NCBI RefSeq assembly: GCF_943736985.1
Contig: NZ_CALSFS010000014.1
Location: 1 to 64,000 of the forward strand
Direction: 5' to 3'
Source of the DNA: Clostridium sp. Marseille-Q2269
GTDB lineage: Bacteria; Bacillota; Clostridia; Clostridiales; Clostridiaceae
Length of the DNA stretch: 64,000 nt
Within the stretch, counting starts at the first letter, position 1, and each line of letters begins with the position of its first letter. A program made the translations under genes and the position numbers. This document shows positions 1 to 8,351 of this stretch, in pieces. Below the pieces are notes generated by a model, which was not told the DNA's origin, made no database searches, and was given only the letters and a program-made list of their open reading frames with translations.

Positions 1-591
1 TAATATAACTATAGAAGTAAAAATAATTTCTATAATGCCGGTAACTACTACTAATACTTTTTTTATATACTTAGCATTAGTTATTAATGCAATTAAAAAC
101 ACAAACAAATGTAAAATCAAAGAAAATATTGATAAAAAAATTGAATTATAAATAATATAGTTTAATATATAAATTATATTTAGATTTAATTTATATACAA
201 ATGCTATTAATAAAGGTAAAGTAATAACAAAATATATGCTTAATATTTTTGCCAATAATATTATTATTTGATATAAAAAACATTGTTTTAATGTTACAGG
301 GGATAAAAACAATATCTCTATTTTTTGGTTCTTAAAATAATCTTTATATATTTTTAATGGGATTGTTGAAGTCATTAATATACATGTAACAAATAATATT
401 AGATTATTTGCTACTACAACTGATGAATAACTTACATTAAATTTTTTAAGTAGATGTACTATAAAAAATATGAGTCCTATCATAGAAATTATAATAAATA
501 AAACAATATTAATTATATCTTTTTTACTAAACTCATTAGTTATTCTATTCTTTAATATTTTAAATTTAATATTTAATATATTAAATATCAT
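1..591 (-). CDS. ABC transporter permease, partial (cut by window start)
   Basis: The reading frame opens with ATG at 589-591 and stays open to base 1, giving at least 197 residues with no stop. It begins MIFNILNIKFKILKN and contains at least four hydrophobic segments (for example IVLFIIISMIGLIFFIV and ILSIYFVITLPLLIAFV) separated by short basic loops. Its start overlaps the end of the upstream ABC ATPase gene by 11 bases, so the two are translationally coupled subunits of one transporter. The position after a leaderless bacteriocin gene suggests export or self-immunity. That role is inference. The C-terminus lies outside the window. Confidence 0.8.
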   Translation of the reverse strand, partial: MIFNILNIKFKILKNRITNEFSKKDIINIVLFIIISMIGLIFFIVHLLKKFNVSYSSVVVANNLILFVTCILMTSTIPLKIYKDYFKNQKIEILFLSPVTLKQCFLYQIIILLAKILSIYFVITLPLLIAFVYKLNLNIIYILNYIIYNSIFLSIFSLILHLFVFLIALITNAKYIKKVLVVVTGIIEIIFTSIVIL

Positions 592-1309
592 TGTTAACAC
601 CTGTTTTCTCTATAATCTCAACAAATTTATCTTCTAGAGAAGATCGAGCTGTTAAATTTTCTAATTTATCATTAAATTTAATTTTTCCATTATCTAAAAT
701 AATAATATCAGTACATATATTGCTTGCAACATCTAAATCGTGAGTAGAAAAGATAACCATTTTATTGTTTTTTGCAAAATCTTTAATAAAAACTTTTAAT
801 TTTTTTATGGTTATTGGATCTAATCCTGTAAATGGCTCATCTAATATTAAAATTTCAGGATTATGTATTAATGCACTTATAATAGAAATTTTTTGTTTCA
901 TTCCTTTTGAATATTCGGAAATCATAGTATTAGACTTTAATTTTATATCAAATAAATCTAAAAAATAATCTATCTTATTTTTAAAATCTTCTTCATCTTT
1001 ATATGAATATAAATTTGATACAAATTCAATAAATTCTCTTCCTGTTAAATCTTCATATAAATTAGGATTATCAGGAACATATCCAATTTTACTTTTAATT
1101 TTATTATCTAAATGTATATTAAAGTTATTTATAAAAACACTTCCACAAGTTGGTTTTAATAATCCTAATATTATTCTTATAGTTGTAGTTTTTCCTGCCC
1201 CATTAGGCCCTATTAATCCATATATATTATTATTTTTAAGACTTAAATGTTTAATATCCAGTACTATATTTTTATTGTAAACTTTTTTTATATTATTAAG
1301 TAAAATCAT
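581..1309 (-). CDS. ABC transporter ATP-binding protein, probable bacteriocin export/immunity
   Basis: A 242-residue ABC ATPase. Walker A is GPNGAGKTTT (about residues 34-43), the signature region is YSKGMKQK (about 133-140), Walker B is ILILDEP (about 153-159), and the H-loop follows as STHDLD. The architecture is that of NatA/BcrA-type ATPases that pair with a separate membrane subunit. The permease gene overlaps its 3' end. It lies 115 bases downstream of the bacteriocin gene on the same strand, beyond an A/T-only hairpin that would reduce but not abolish read-through. Lacticin Q and aureocin A53 loci also carry ABC transporters for export and immunity, so that role is likely here; it is inferred from position only. 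Confidence 0.85.
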   Translation of the reverse strand: MILLNNIKKVYNKNIVLDIKHLSLKNNNIYGLIGPNGAGKTTTIRIILGLLKPTCGSVFINNFNIHLDNKIKSKIGYVPDNPNLYEDLTGREFIEFVSNLYSYKDEEDFKNKIDYFLDLFDIKLKSNTMISEYSKGMKQKISIISALIHNPEILILDEPFTGLDPITIKKLKVFIKDFAKNNKMVIFSTHDLDVASNICTDIIILDNGKIKFNDKLENLTARSSLEDKFVEIIEKTGVNNDI

Positions 1310-1352
1310 TATATATTTCCTTTCATGTAATACTATATATTTACATTATATC

Positions 1353-1403
1353 AATAAAAAACTTAAAAAAAATATATAATATATTTTTTTTAAGTTTTTT
1401 ATT
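1353..1403 (-). terminator. A/T-only hairpin between bacteriocin and ABC genes
   Basis: A near-perfect inverted repeat made only of A/T apart from one G-C pair: AATAAAAAACTTAAAAAAAA pairs with its complement across a short TATATAATATA centre. It sits just after the bacteriocin stop codon. It could act as a weak terminator or processing site that lets most transcripts stop after the bacteriocin and a fraction continue into the ABC genes. Confidence 0.5.
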
Positions 1404-1424
1404 ATAGCGCAAATAATTGTGTAA

Positions 1425-1574
1425 TTACATGCCTAAAATTTGTCTTATTTGATCAGCTATCCAGGCTGCACTCATACCTCTATCTATCCATTTCATTATA
1501 GTAGATTTATGAGCCCATACATATTTAACAGCTTTAGATCCATATTTTGCTACGGCTTTTAAAACAGCACCCAT
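1425..1574 (-). CDS. leaderless bacteriocin, aureocin A53 / lacticin Q type
   Basis: A 49-residue peptide. ATG is at 1572-1574, preceded after 8 bases by a strong AGGAGG site (1583-1588). It starts MGAVLKAVAKYGSKAVKYVW and ends WIADQIRQILGM. It is cationic, amphipathic and contains three Trp. There is no GG-type leader and no Cys. The block AKYGSKAV is the same as in lacticin Q, and the ending KIKQILG of lacticin Q resembles QIRQILG here; aureocin A53 and BHT-B share the AKYGxKAV pattern. These family members are made without a leader, keep formyl-Met, fold as a compact helical bundle and permeabilise membranes. An ABC transporter follows downstream, as expected for immunity. The gene is too short for normal ORF calling. 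Activity is inferred. Confidence 0.88.
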   Translation of the reverse strand: MGAVLKAVAKYGSKAVKYVWAHKSTIMKWIDRGMSAAWIADQIRQILGM

Positions 1575-1623
1575 TGAAAATTCCTCCTTATAAATTTAAT
1601 AAGGCAAGCTTGTCTTTGTTAAT

Positions 1624-1651
1624 ATTATAACATAAAATTCTATAATATCAA
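1624..1651 (-). promoter_or_regulatory. sigma-A type promoter for the bacteriocin gene
   Basis: On the minus strand TTGATA (1646-1651) and TATAAT (1624-1629) are separated by 16 bases, placing a start site about 40 bases before the bacteriocin ATG. No other gene lies downstream before the peptide. Confidence 0.6.
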
Positions 1652-1847
1652 CCATTAATTTCAAATTTTTTTATAAAAATACAAGTTTTATGGTTTTTTA
1701 CATAATTATTCAAAAAAATTTACAAATTAACATTTTTCTGAATACTTATGTAAAAATTACCTGACTGATAGTTATAAAATACTTATTAAGTACATACTTT
1801 AATTTTATAATTTTTTAAAATCAATATAGGCATCCATAGTAAAGCCA

Positions 1848-1890
1848 TGGTATCTAAACTAGCTATGGTTCTCTAGTAGTTTAGATACCA
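1848..1890. repeat. perfect 14-base inverted repeat
   Basis: TGGTATCTAAACTA (1848-1861) is exactly complementary to TAGTTTAGATACCA (1877-1890) across a 15-base loop. No T-tract follows on either strand, so it is not an obvious terminator. It lies in the 1650-1990 non-coding stretch between the bacteriocin promoter and the IS element. Apart from this repeat and the IS left end I see no gene in that stretch. Confidence 0.6.
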
Positions 1891-1992
1891 TAATTCTCAG
1901 CATCTTACAAAAAATATTAATAAGCTAATGGCTCATACTATAATACAAAGGTTTCATGCAACAATTACTTAAATAAAGATTAATTTATATTA

Positions 1993-2682
1993 GGGTGTGT
2001 CTGAAAACTAACTAGTGCAAAAGACTTAAATTTTAGCTATAATAATATAAAAAACTATGAAGTTAAAACAATGACACAAAAACGCTACGAAATATCAGAT
2101 GAACAATGGAATCAAATAAAAAACTTATTTCCCGTTGCAAAGACAGGAAGACCACCCAAAGATAATAGAATTATGTTTAATGCCATACTATGGATTGCAA
2201 AAAGCGGTGCTGCATGGCGTGATTTACCTGAACGCTTTGGGTCATGGAAAACAGTATATAGTCGTTTTTGTAAGTGGCGTGATGACGGTACTTTAGTAGT
2301 AATTTTTAAAGAGCTAACCTCAGAAACAGATTATGAAAATTTAAGTATCGATTCAACATGCATTAAAGCCCACCAACATAGTGCAGGTGCTAAAAAGGGG
2401 CTGTAAACAACGAAACGAAACAACATATTGGATTAAGCCACGGAGGACATACGACAAAAATTCATGCAGTTGTGGATGCCCTTGGCAATCCGGTATACTT
2501 TCAATTGTCATCTGGTAATTTACATGACAGTACACAAGCCATAGATATCCTTTCAAACATTGATATACAAAGTAGTAATATTTTAGCTGATAAAGCATAT
2601 GGCACAAATGAAATTTGTTTATATTTCTGCCATTTTTCTTTTATCTAAATAAACTCTTGATATATTATTTTCAGACACGCCC
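1993..2682 (+). mobile_element. IS5-family (IS427-group) element, internally deleted
   Basis: Terminal inverted repeats GGGTGTGTCTGAAAA (1993-2007) and its complement with one mismatch (2668-2682) bound a transposase remnant. TA dinucleotides flank both ends, consistent with the short target duplication of this group. The element is about 690 bases, shorter than the usual roughly 830 or more of the group, because the 3' part of the transposase is missing. Both ends are intact, so it might still be mobilised in trans. Confidence 0.85.
2071..2648 (+). pseudogene. IS5-family transposase, two frames, C-terminally deleted
   Basis: The first frame (2071-2406, 111 residues) has the usual IS427-group N-terminus (MTQKRYEISDEQWNQIKNLF) and the first catalytic Asp in LSIDST. 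At 2392-2397 an AAAAAG stretch would allow the -1 frameshift typical of these elements, leading into a second frame with HGGHTTKIHAVVDALGNP and LADKAYGTNEI. That frame then meets an unrelated tail and a stop at 2646-2648, before the region carrying the catalytic Glu. The DDE triad is therefore incomplete and the enzyme should be inactive. Confidence 0.85.
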
Positions 2683-2751
2683 TAAAATAATACATTTACC
2701 TTTTTCATATTTATAAATTGTTATCATATATAATTTCATACTATTTTTTAA

Positions 2752-2789
2752 CAAAAATAAAGACCACTGATTAAATATCAGCAGTCTTT
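2752..2789 (-). terminator. Rho-independent terminator of the lysine permease gene
   Basis: Stem AAAGAC-CTGAT with its complement (2759-2789, small internal mismatches), followed on the minus strand by a T-rich tract. It lies 16 bases after the permease stop codon. Confidence 0.75.
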
Positions 2790-2804
2790 GTGTTTTGTTT
2801 TACA

Positions 2805-4268
2805 TTAAGCACTTTGTGTTTTAGAATGACTATCTTCTATATCAAAGTTTACATCTTTTAAATTAATAACTTTTGTTTTATGTTTTATTTTATATCCAAA
2901 CCACAAAACAAAGAATATTGGTAATCCTATATAAGATGCTATTATTCCATTCCAATCAATCTTAGCAGCTTCAAAATAACTAGCACCTTGTCCCAAAATA
3001 ACAATTATACATAGTACTAATGCTATTATTGGACCAAGTGGGAATAATTTTGCTTTATAAACAAGCTTCTTTAAATCATATCCTTGAAACACATATGCTT
3101 TACGAAAACGATAATGACATAGTGCTATTCCAGCCCAAGCAATAAATCCTGCAAGTCCTGATGCTGCAACAAGCCACACATAAACAGTAGTTTCAGCATA
3201 AATGCCTGTTAAAAAACAAGCTGATGCTACTAAAGTAGTTAATGCCAATGCATTTACCGGAACTCCCCTTGGATTAAGCTTTCCTAACCATTTAGGAGCT
3301 TTTCCTTCTTTAGCCATTGCATATAACATTCTACTTGAAGCATACATTCCTGAATTTCCACAGGATATTACTGAAGTTAAAATAACTGCATTCATTAATG
3401 ATGCTGCAGCTGCAATACCAGCTCTTTCAAATACTAATGTAAATGGACTTGTATTAACTCCTGCATCTGTATAAGGTATTATTGCACTTACAACAAATAT
3501 TGTTCCTAAATAAAAAACTATAATTCTCCAAAATATTGTATTAATTGCTTTGGGTATAGTTTTATCAGGATTTTCACTTTCACCAGCAGCTATACCTACC
3601 AACTCTGTACCTTGAAAAGAAAAACCTGCAATTAAAAATATCATAAAAATAGATTTAGCGCCCCCAACAAATGGAGCATCTTTAATAGTAAAGTTTTTAA
3701 GTCCTACAGTATGTCCCCCTAATATACCCATAATAGTTGCAATACCTATTAATAAAAATACAATAACAGTAAATACTTTAATACCTGCAAACCAATATTC
3801 TGATTCTCCATAAGCTTTAGCAGATAATAAATTAAGTCCAACTATTAATATAAGAAATAGAACACTCCAAATAATAGCAGGTACATTAGGAAACCAAAAT
3901 TTCATAATTAGTGATCCAGCAACCATTTCAGCCGCAACTGTAATAGCCCAGTTATACCAATAGTTCCATCCAAGTGCAAATCCAAATGCAGGATCTACAA
4001 ATTTTGAAGCATAGGTCTCAAAGGAACCAGACACAGGCATAAAGGTAGCCATCTCTCCTAAACTTGTCATTAAAAAGTAAACCATAACTCCTATACAGGC
4101 ATATGCAGTAAGTGCTCCTCCAGGACCTGCCTGCTTTATAGTAGCACCTAGTGCTAAAAATATTCCTGTTCCTATGGCTCCACCCATAGCTATCATATTA
4201 AGATGTCTTGCTTGTAAGCTTCTCTTAAGCTTATGTGAACCAGAATTATTTTCTTTTGTATTACTCAT
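2805..4268 (-). CDS. lysP: lysine-specific amino acid permease (APC superfamily)
   Basis: A 487-residue membrane protein of the AAT family of the APC superfamily. It has 12 predicted membrane segments, a cytoplasmic N-terminus with LKRSLQARHLNMIAMGGAIG, the TM1 glycine motif GGAIGTGIFL (about residues 30-39) and the family stretch AGFSFQGTELVGIAAGE in TM6. These features match LysP-type symporters that import amino acids with protons. The substrate is supported by the leader, which carries a lysine riboswitch with a terminator, so expression should fall when lysine is abundant. Length and domain order are normal. It is a single-gene unit with its own terminator. Confidence 0.88.
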   Translation of the reverse strand: MSNTKENNSGSHKLKRSLQARHLNMIAMGGAIGTGIFLALGATIKQAGPGGALTAYACIGVMVYFLMTSLGEMATFMPVSGSFETYASKFVDPAFGFALGWNYWYNWAITVAAEMVAGSLIMKFWFPNVPAIIWSVLFLILIVGLNLLSAKAYGESEYWFAGIKVFTVIVFLLIGIATIMGILGGHTVGLKNFTIKDAPFVGGAKSIFMIFLIAGFSFQGTELVGIAAGESENPDKTIPKAINTIFWRIIVFYLGTIFVVSAIIPYTDAGVNTSPFTLVFERAGIAAAASLMNAVILTSVISCGNSGMYASSRMLYAMAKEGKAPKWLGKLNPRGVPVNALALTTLVASACFLTGIYAETTVYVWLVAASGLAGFIAWAGIALCHYRFRKAYVFQGYDLKKLVYKAKLFPLGPIIALVLCIIVILGQGASYFEAAKIDWNGIIASYIGLPIFFVLWFGYKIKHKTKVINLKDVNFDIEDSHSKTQSA

Positions 4269-4325
4269 TTTTTCTTCCTCCTTATCGGTTTTATTTTCCG
4301 ATAAGCGAATTAACTAAGAATAGAA

Positions 4326-4356
4326 TAAAAAATACCCTGAGACTATCTCAGGGTAT
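4326..4356 (-). terminator. riboswitch-controlled terminator before lysP
   Basis: A 9-bp perfect stem, ATACCCTGA with TCAGGGTAT, is followed on the minus strand by TTTTTT. It lies between the lysine aptamer and the lysP start, in the place of the expression platform. Lysine binding should favour this terminator. Confidence 0.85.
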
Positions 4357-4400
4357 TAAAGTATGCATTTATATGTACAAATACATTTTAATTCCACAAC

Positions 4401-4575
4401 GAATGATAGCTCCCCACAAATTATTTTTGTGACAGTTTTGTATATATTTTATACAAACCCAGCAACACAACATTAAAGCATTTGTTGTATGCTTCGGCGA
4501 AAATTCCTTTCAAACTGCTTCTCAGTGCTTATCTCCACAATTTTACTCTTAAAGTTCGCTCCTCTACCTCAGTTA
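4401..4575 (-). promoter_or_regulatory. lysine riboswitch (L-box) aptamer
   Basis: Read on the minus strand the element contains, in order, the conserved L-box blocks GGTAGAGGAGCGAACTTTAA, AGAGTA, CGCCGAAG, TGCTGG, CTGTCAC and GGGGAGCTATC. The first and last blocks can pair as P1. These are the signature motifs of the lysC-type lysine aptamer. It is followed by an intrinsic terminator and then by the lysine permease gene, a common target of this class. Confidence 0.92.
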
Positions 4576-4592
4576 TTCACTTATGATTATTT

Positions 4593-4621
4593 AATATACA
4601 CCATATTTAAAAATATGTAAA
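4593..4621 (-). promoter_or_regulatory. promoter of the lysine riboswitch / lysP transcript
   Basis: TTTACA (4616-4621) and TATATT (4593-4598) with a 17-base spacer lie just upstream of the aptamer on the minus strand. Confidence 0.5.
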
Positions 4622-4750
4622 CATGTTTGAAAAAATTTTAAATATTTTGTAAACTATTTTAAAAGAAATAATATTAATACTCCGTATTTGTATTCATAAA
4701 TACAAATACTTTAAGAATCTATAATTTATCTTAAATAATTTTAAAATTAT

Positions 4751-4850
4751 GGGGGTCATAGTACTAAAAACTTATATACAACATATTGATTTACAAATTT
4801 AAGATTATCACAATATATTGTAATATTTATTCTTAATACCATAGTCCCTT
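4751..4850 (-). repeat. palindromic dispersed repeat, copy 1
   Basis: About 100 bases forming an imperfect hairpin. The reverse complement runs GGACTATGG-TATTAAGAATAAAT-TACAATATATTGT and then returns through its own inverted copy. The same sequence, in opposite orientation and with about 70% or more identity by eye, occurs at 9826-9925. It lies directly after the response regulator stop codon and could also act as a terminator-like stem. It resembles a small non-autonomous palindromic element. Confidence 0.65.
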
Positions 4851-4859
4851 ATTTAAATA

Positions 4860-5534
4860 TCAAACTTTATGATATTTATATTGTGGTCTACCTACTTTGC
4901 CGTATTCCACTAATTTCTCTACTTTATTTTCTTTTTCCATAAACTCAAGATATCTTCTAACAGTTACTCTTGCTATGCCTAATTTTTCTGCTAAATCCTC
5001 TGCTGTAAGATCCTTATCATTTCCTTGTTCTATTTCTTTCCATATAGAATTATATGTGTATTTATTAAGCCCTTTAGCGAAATCGTCTTCACTTTGAGAT
5101 GTATTAGCCCCAGCTATTACCTTATCTAATTCCTTTTGTTCAATTACATCATTTTTTTTAAATTCATAATATCTGCTCTTAAATTGAATAAGGGCTTCCT
5201 TAAATCTTTGAAAATTAAATGGTTTTATAAGATAATCCACAACTCCACCTCTAAAAGCCTGTTGTATTCTTTCAATAGATTTATCTGCTGTAATTAAAAT
5301 AATATCTATATCTATATTTTTTTCCCTTATCCATTTTAATAGGTCAATACCATTTTCTTTAGGAAGATATACATCAAGTAATATTAAATCTGGTTTTTTA
5401 AGGGATATAAATTTTTTGGCCTCATCAAGATTGGAAACTGCTTTATATAAAGAAAATCCTTCTACTCTTTTTAAAAACTTAGAGTTTATTTCTCTAACCA
5501 TAGGATCATCTTCTACTATCATTACTTGAATCAA
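4860..5534 (-). CDS. CitB/DcuR-family response regulator
   Basis: I chose the TTG at 5532-5534, which lies 8 bases after AAGGAG. The product then begins MIQVMIVEDDPMV, the normal start of this family. It has 224 residues. The receiver domain has the acidic pair EDD, phospho-acceptor Asp in LILLDVYLP (about residue 54), Thr in LITAD and Lys in LIKPFNF. The C-terminal part (about 160-220) is the winged-helix domain of DcuR/DpiA regulators (ARVTVRRYLEFM). It overlaps the sensor gene by 29 bases, so the pair is co-translated. By family it should control di- or tricarboxylate uptake and use; the adjacent carrier and malic enzyme genes are the likely targets (inferred). Confidence 0.88.
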   Translation of the reverse strand: MIQVMIVEDDPMVREINSKFLKRVEGFSLYKAVSNLDEAKKFISLKKPDLILLDVYLPKENGIDLLKWIREKNIDIDIILITADKSIERIQQAFRGGVVDYLIKPFNFQRFKEALIQFKSRYYEFKKNDVIEQKELDKVIAGANTSQSEDDFAKGLNKYTYNSIWKEIEQGNDKDLTAEDLAEKLGIARVTVRRYLEFMEKENKVEKLVEYGKVGRPQYKYHKV

Positions 5535-7134
5535 GATTATCACTCCTTGTCATAGGTATAGTAATATTCCAAAGGGCACCATTGTCCACTTCAAGTTTTA
5601 TTGTGCCCTTAGCCTCATGAATTATCTTCTTTACTATATACATTCCATATCCTCGCTGTCCTTCCTTCGTTGAAAACCCTTGATGATATATTTTTTCTCT
5701 ATATTCTACTGGAATTCCACCACCATTATCTTTAACTACTATATTTAAATAATCTTTATTTTCCACTATTTTTATATATATTAATCCAGTACCATCATTT
5801 TTAACTTCATCTAGAGAATTTTCTATTAAATTTCCTATAATTGATACGATTTCCTCTGGAGTAATATACTGAGGTAACTTTGTAAGCTTTGAATTTTCAT
5901 CTATTTTTAACTTAACTCTACATTCTTCAGCTTTATTATATTTTGATAATAACAAGGCAGATATGGAAGGATTTTTTATATTATGAGTCAAAATATTGCT
6001 TATATTACTTCTACTTTTAGCCATATCGGAAATAAATTGTAGAGCTTCATCATACTCTTCTAACTGTATAAGTCCTGAAATAGTATGTAGTTTATTCATA
6101 AATTCATGATTTTGAGCTCTTAAAGACCAAGCCATTTTTCTAACACCTGTAAGCTCTTCTGCCATTCTAGTCACTTCTGTTTTATCTCTAAAACTAGCAA
6201 TAGCTCCCACAGTCTTTCCTCTATTCATTATAGGAATTCTATTAGTCATTATTGTGGTATCATTTATTTTCTGCTCTCTTTCAAACTCAGATTTCCCTGT
6301 TTGTAATATATTAATCATTCCCGTATTTTGAATAATCGCCTCTATATTCTCACCTATAATCTGCTCTTTATTAACCTCATTTTCAAGATGCAATATTTTT
6401 AATGCTGAATCGTTAATAAGAGTAATTCTACCTCTATAGTCAACTGCTACTAATCCTTCATGAATAGTATCAAGTATTCCCATCTTTTCATTATAAAGAT
6501 TTGTTATTTCTTCAGGTTCAAGCCCCAGCAAAATATTTTTTATATTATTGGATAATAAAATTGCACCTATTGTTCCTGCCATAAGTCCACCAAGACCAAT
6601 TAAAATTATATATAAAATAGCTGTATGCTTGGCTGTCTCAATATTTTCAGTAAGAGTACCTACAGAAACAAAACCTATTTCCTTTTTATTTCCTTTATCA
6701 TATATAGGGGCAAAAGCTCTCATTGATTTCCCTAAGGTTCCTGTAGCCTCAGAAATGTATGTTTCACCTCTTTTAACTACTCTATACTCATCTCCTCCTT
6801 CAAATTTTTTTCTTATCATTTTAGGATTTGGATGAGAATATCTAATTCCTTCATTATCTGCTACAATTATATATTCAATCTGCTGTAAGTTTTTAAGCTG
6901 CATATTTATATAAAGACCAATCTTTCCGCTAGGGTCCTTTTTTTCTAATGAATCTACTATCTGAGTAGAATGTGCTACCATCTCTGCTACATTCATAATA
7001 TTAGTCTTAGCTTTACTTTCAATATTTCCAGTCATCCATGAAACCACAAAAGAAATAATTATAGATATAGAAAGGAAAACCACTGTAATAATTAATAAGG
7101 TAATCTTCGTTTGTAACTTCATCGCTTTTCTCAT
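5506..7134 (-). CDS. CitA/DcuS-family sensor histidine kinase
   Basis: 542 residues. There is an N-terminal membrane helix (about 10-32), an extracytoplasmic PAS/sCache sensor domain (about 35-170) with IEYIIVADNEGIRYSHPNP, a second helix (about 172-195), a cytoplasmic PAS domain (about 215-325), then the histidine box AQNHEFMNKLH typical of CitA/DcuS kinases (about 340-350). The ATPase domain has NLIENSLDE, DNGGGIP and GYGMYIVKKII. The periplasmic fold and RYSHPNP motif are those that bind citrate, malate or fumarate. It is co-transcribed with the response regulator. The likely ligand is a C4- or C6-carboxylate, matching the neighbouring malic enzyme gene. Confidence 0.9.
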   Translation of the reverse strand: MRKAMKLQTKITLLIITVVFLSISIIISFVVSWMTGNIESKAKTNIMNVAEMVAHSTQIVDSLEKKDPSGKIGLYINMQLKNLQQIEYIIVADNEGIRYSHPNPKMIRKKFEGGDEYRVVKRGETYISEATGTLGKSMRAFAPIYDKGNKKEIGFVSVGTLTENIETAKHTAILYIILIGLGGLMAGTIGAILLSNNIKNILLGLEPEEITNLYNEKMGILDTIHEGLVAVDYRGRITLINDSALKILHLENEVNKEQIIGENIEAIIQNTGMINILQTGKSEFEREQKINDTTIMTNRIPIMNRGKTVGAIASFRDKTEVTRMAEELTGVRKMAWSLRAQNHEFMNKLHTISGLIQLEEYDEALQFISDMAKSRSNISNILTHNIKNPSISALLLSKYNKAEECRVKLKIDENSKLTKLPQYITPEEIVSIIGNLIENSLDEVKNDGTGLIYIKIVENKDYLNIVVKDNGGGIPVEYREKIYHQGFSTKEGQRGYGMYIVKKIIHEAKGTIKLEVDNGALWNITIPMTRSDNLDSSNDSRR

Positions 7135-7187
7135 ATTCTCACCTTAACCTTAATATATAAATTCAAACCTTACAATTAAAAACTTAA

Positions 7188-7302
7188 AAAACATGAAATC
7201 ATAGAAGACAATGGATATACATATAAGGATTAATATAAAAATAGATATTCTAATCCTATTATATAGTATTTCTTTCGTTATTGTCTTCTATTTTTCCATG
7301 TT
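7188..7302. repeat. long imperfect inverted repeat between sensor kinase and carrier genes
   Basis: AAACATGAAATCATAGAAGA (7188-7207) and ATTGTCTTCTATTTTTCCATGTTT (7279-7302) pair with few mismatches, and an inner pair GGATTA / TAATCC extends the structure. It may terminate the carrier transcript before the kinase gene. It is unlike the repeat at 4751 and 9826 in sequence, though similar in size. Confidence 0.5.
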
Positions 7303-7346
7303 TAATTAACTATTTATATAATTGTACTAAGCCTTAATGATTATCT

Positions 7347-8321
7347 TTATCCTGCACTAACTTCATTGTTTAATTTTTTCATTTTATTTTTATTAGCCAT
7401 CTTAAATACATAAGATACAATGAATGGACATACTATAGCAGATACTACGCAGGCAGCTGCAACTTGTGCAGTAGCCACAGTTGCTACCACTGCTAATGTT
7501 GGATCTGCCGCTGCAACAGCAGCTGGTGTAGCTACAGCATTTCCTGCAGTGGATCCTGTTGCTAAACCAATTATAGGTTCTTCTTTAAATAATTTTAAAA
7601 GCACATAAGCTCCTATTCCAGTTAAAGCGGCTATTATTCCTAATAATATTCCAGGACCTCCAGCTTTTACAATAGTTTCAAGATTCATTCCTGCACCTAA
7701 TGGGAAAGAGAAAAATGGAATTAATAACATTTTACTGCTTCCAAGAAATTTTCTCATATCCGTATCTAAATTTCCTAAAATCATTCCTATTACAATTGGA
7801 ATCATTACTGCCACAAGAGCCTTAATAGGAACTTGAGCAAGGCCTGATGCACCTAATGCAACTAATGTGAAAAATGGACCATCTTTTAAAGATAATAGAG
7901 CATAAGCACCTACATCAGTTTCATCACCATACTGTGAAGCAAGAGATGCATATAATCCACCATTACAATTTGTTAGGGCTGCAAGAATTGCTAATGGGGA
8001 TAAACCTAACACCCCAGCAGGTCCAAAGACTTTTCCTACAAATATACCAATACCCGCCCCTACTATAAATTTTCCTGTTATTAATATTGCGCCTTTTTTT
8101 ATTGCCTTTGGTGCTAATTTAAAATTAATTTGTGAACCAATTAAAAACATAAAACAAGCTAAAATTGGTGATGCTGCTTTTTCGCTAAACAATGCAGTTG
8201 TAAATCCACCTATTTTTAAAAATTGTGGAAAAAATGTATTAATTAATACCCCTAAGAAAAGAGGAACAACCATCATACCCCCTGGAATTTTATCAAGGGT
8301 TTTCTTAATTGGAATTTGCAT
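7347..8321 (-). CDS. KdgT-family carboxylate permease, possibly for malate
   Basis: A 324-residue membrane protein with about ten hydrophobic segments. It matches the 2-keto-3-deoxygluconate permease (KdgT) family: N-terminal KKTLDKIPGGMMVVPLFLG, central ALTNCNGGLYASLASQYGD and late LATGSTAGNAVATPAAVAAA. KdgT is a proton symporter for a sugar acid. Here no pectin or ketodeoxygluconate genes are nearby; instead a malic enzyme gene lies 30 bases upstream in the same operon and a DcuS-like sensor pair follows. A malate or related carboxylate substrate is therefore more likely than KDG. That is inference from context. Confidence 0.8.
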   Translation of the reverse strand: MQIPIKKTLDKIPGGMMVVPLFLGVLINTFFPQFLKIGGFTTALFSEKAASPILACFMFLIGSQINFKLAPKAIKKGAILITGKFIVGAGIGIFVGKVFGPAGVLGLSPLAILAALTNCNGGLYASLASQYGDETDVGAYALLSLKDGPFFTLVALGASGLAQVPIKALVAVMIPIVIGMILGNLDTDMRKFLGSSKMLLIPFFSFPLGAGMNLETIVKAGGPGILLGIIAALTGIGAYVLLKLFKEEPIIGLATGSTAGNAVATPAAVAAADPTLAVVATVATAQVAAACVVSAIVCPFIVSYVFKMANKNKMKKLNNEVSAG

Positions 8322-8351
8322 TCTTATACCTCCATTACTTTAAAATAATTT

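Noticed and set aside
2353-2607. Minus-strand frame within the IS element
   Set aside because: It is the shadow of the transposase second frame, with no ribosome site.
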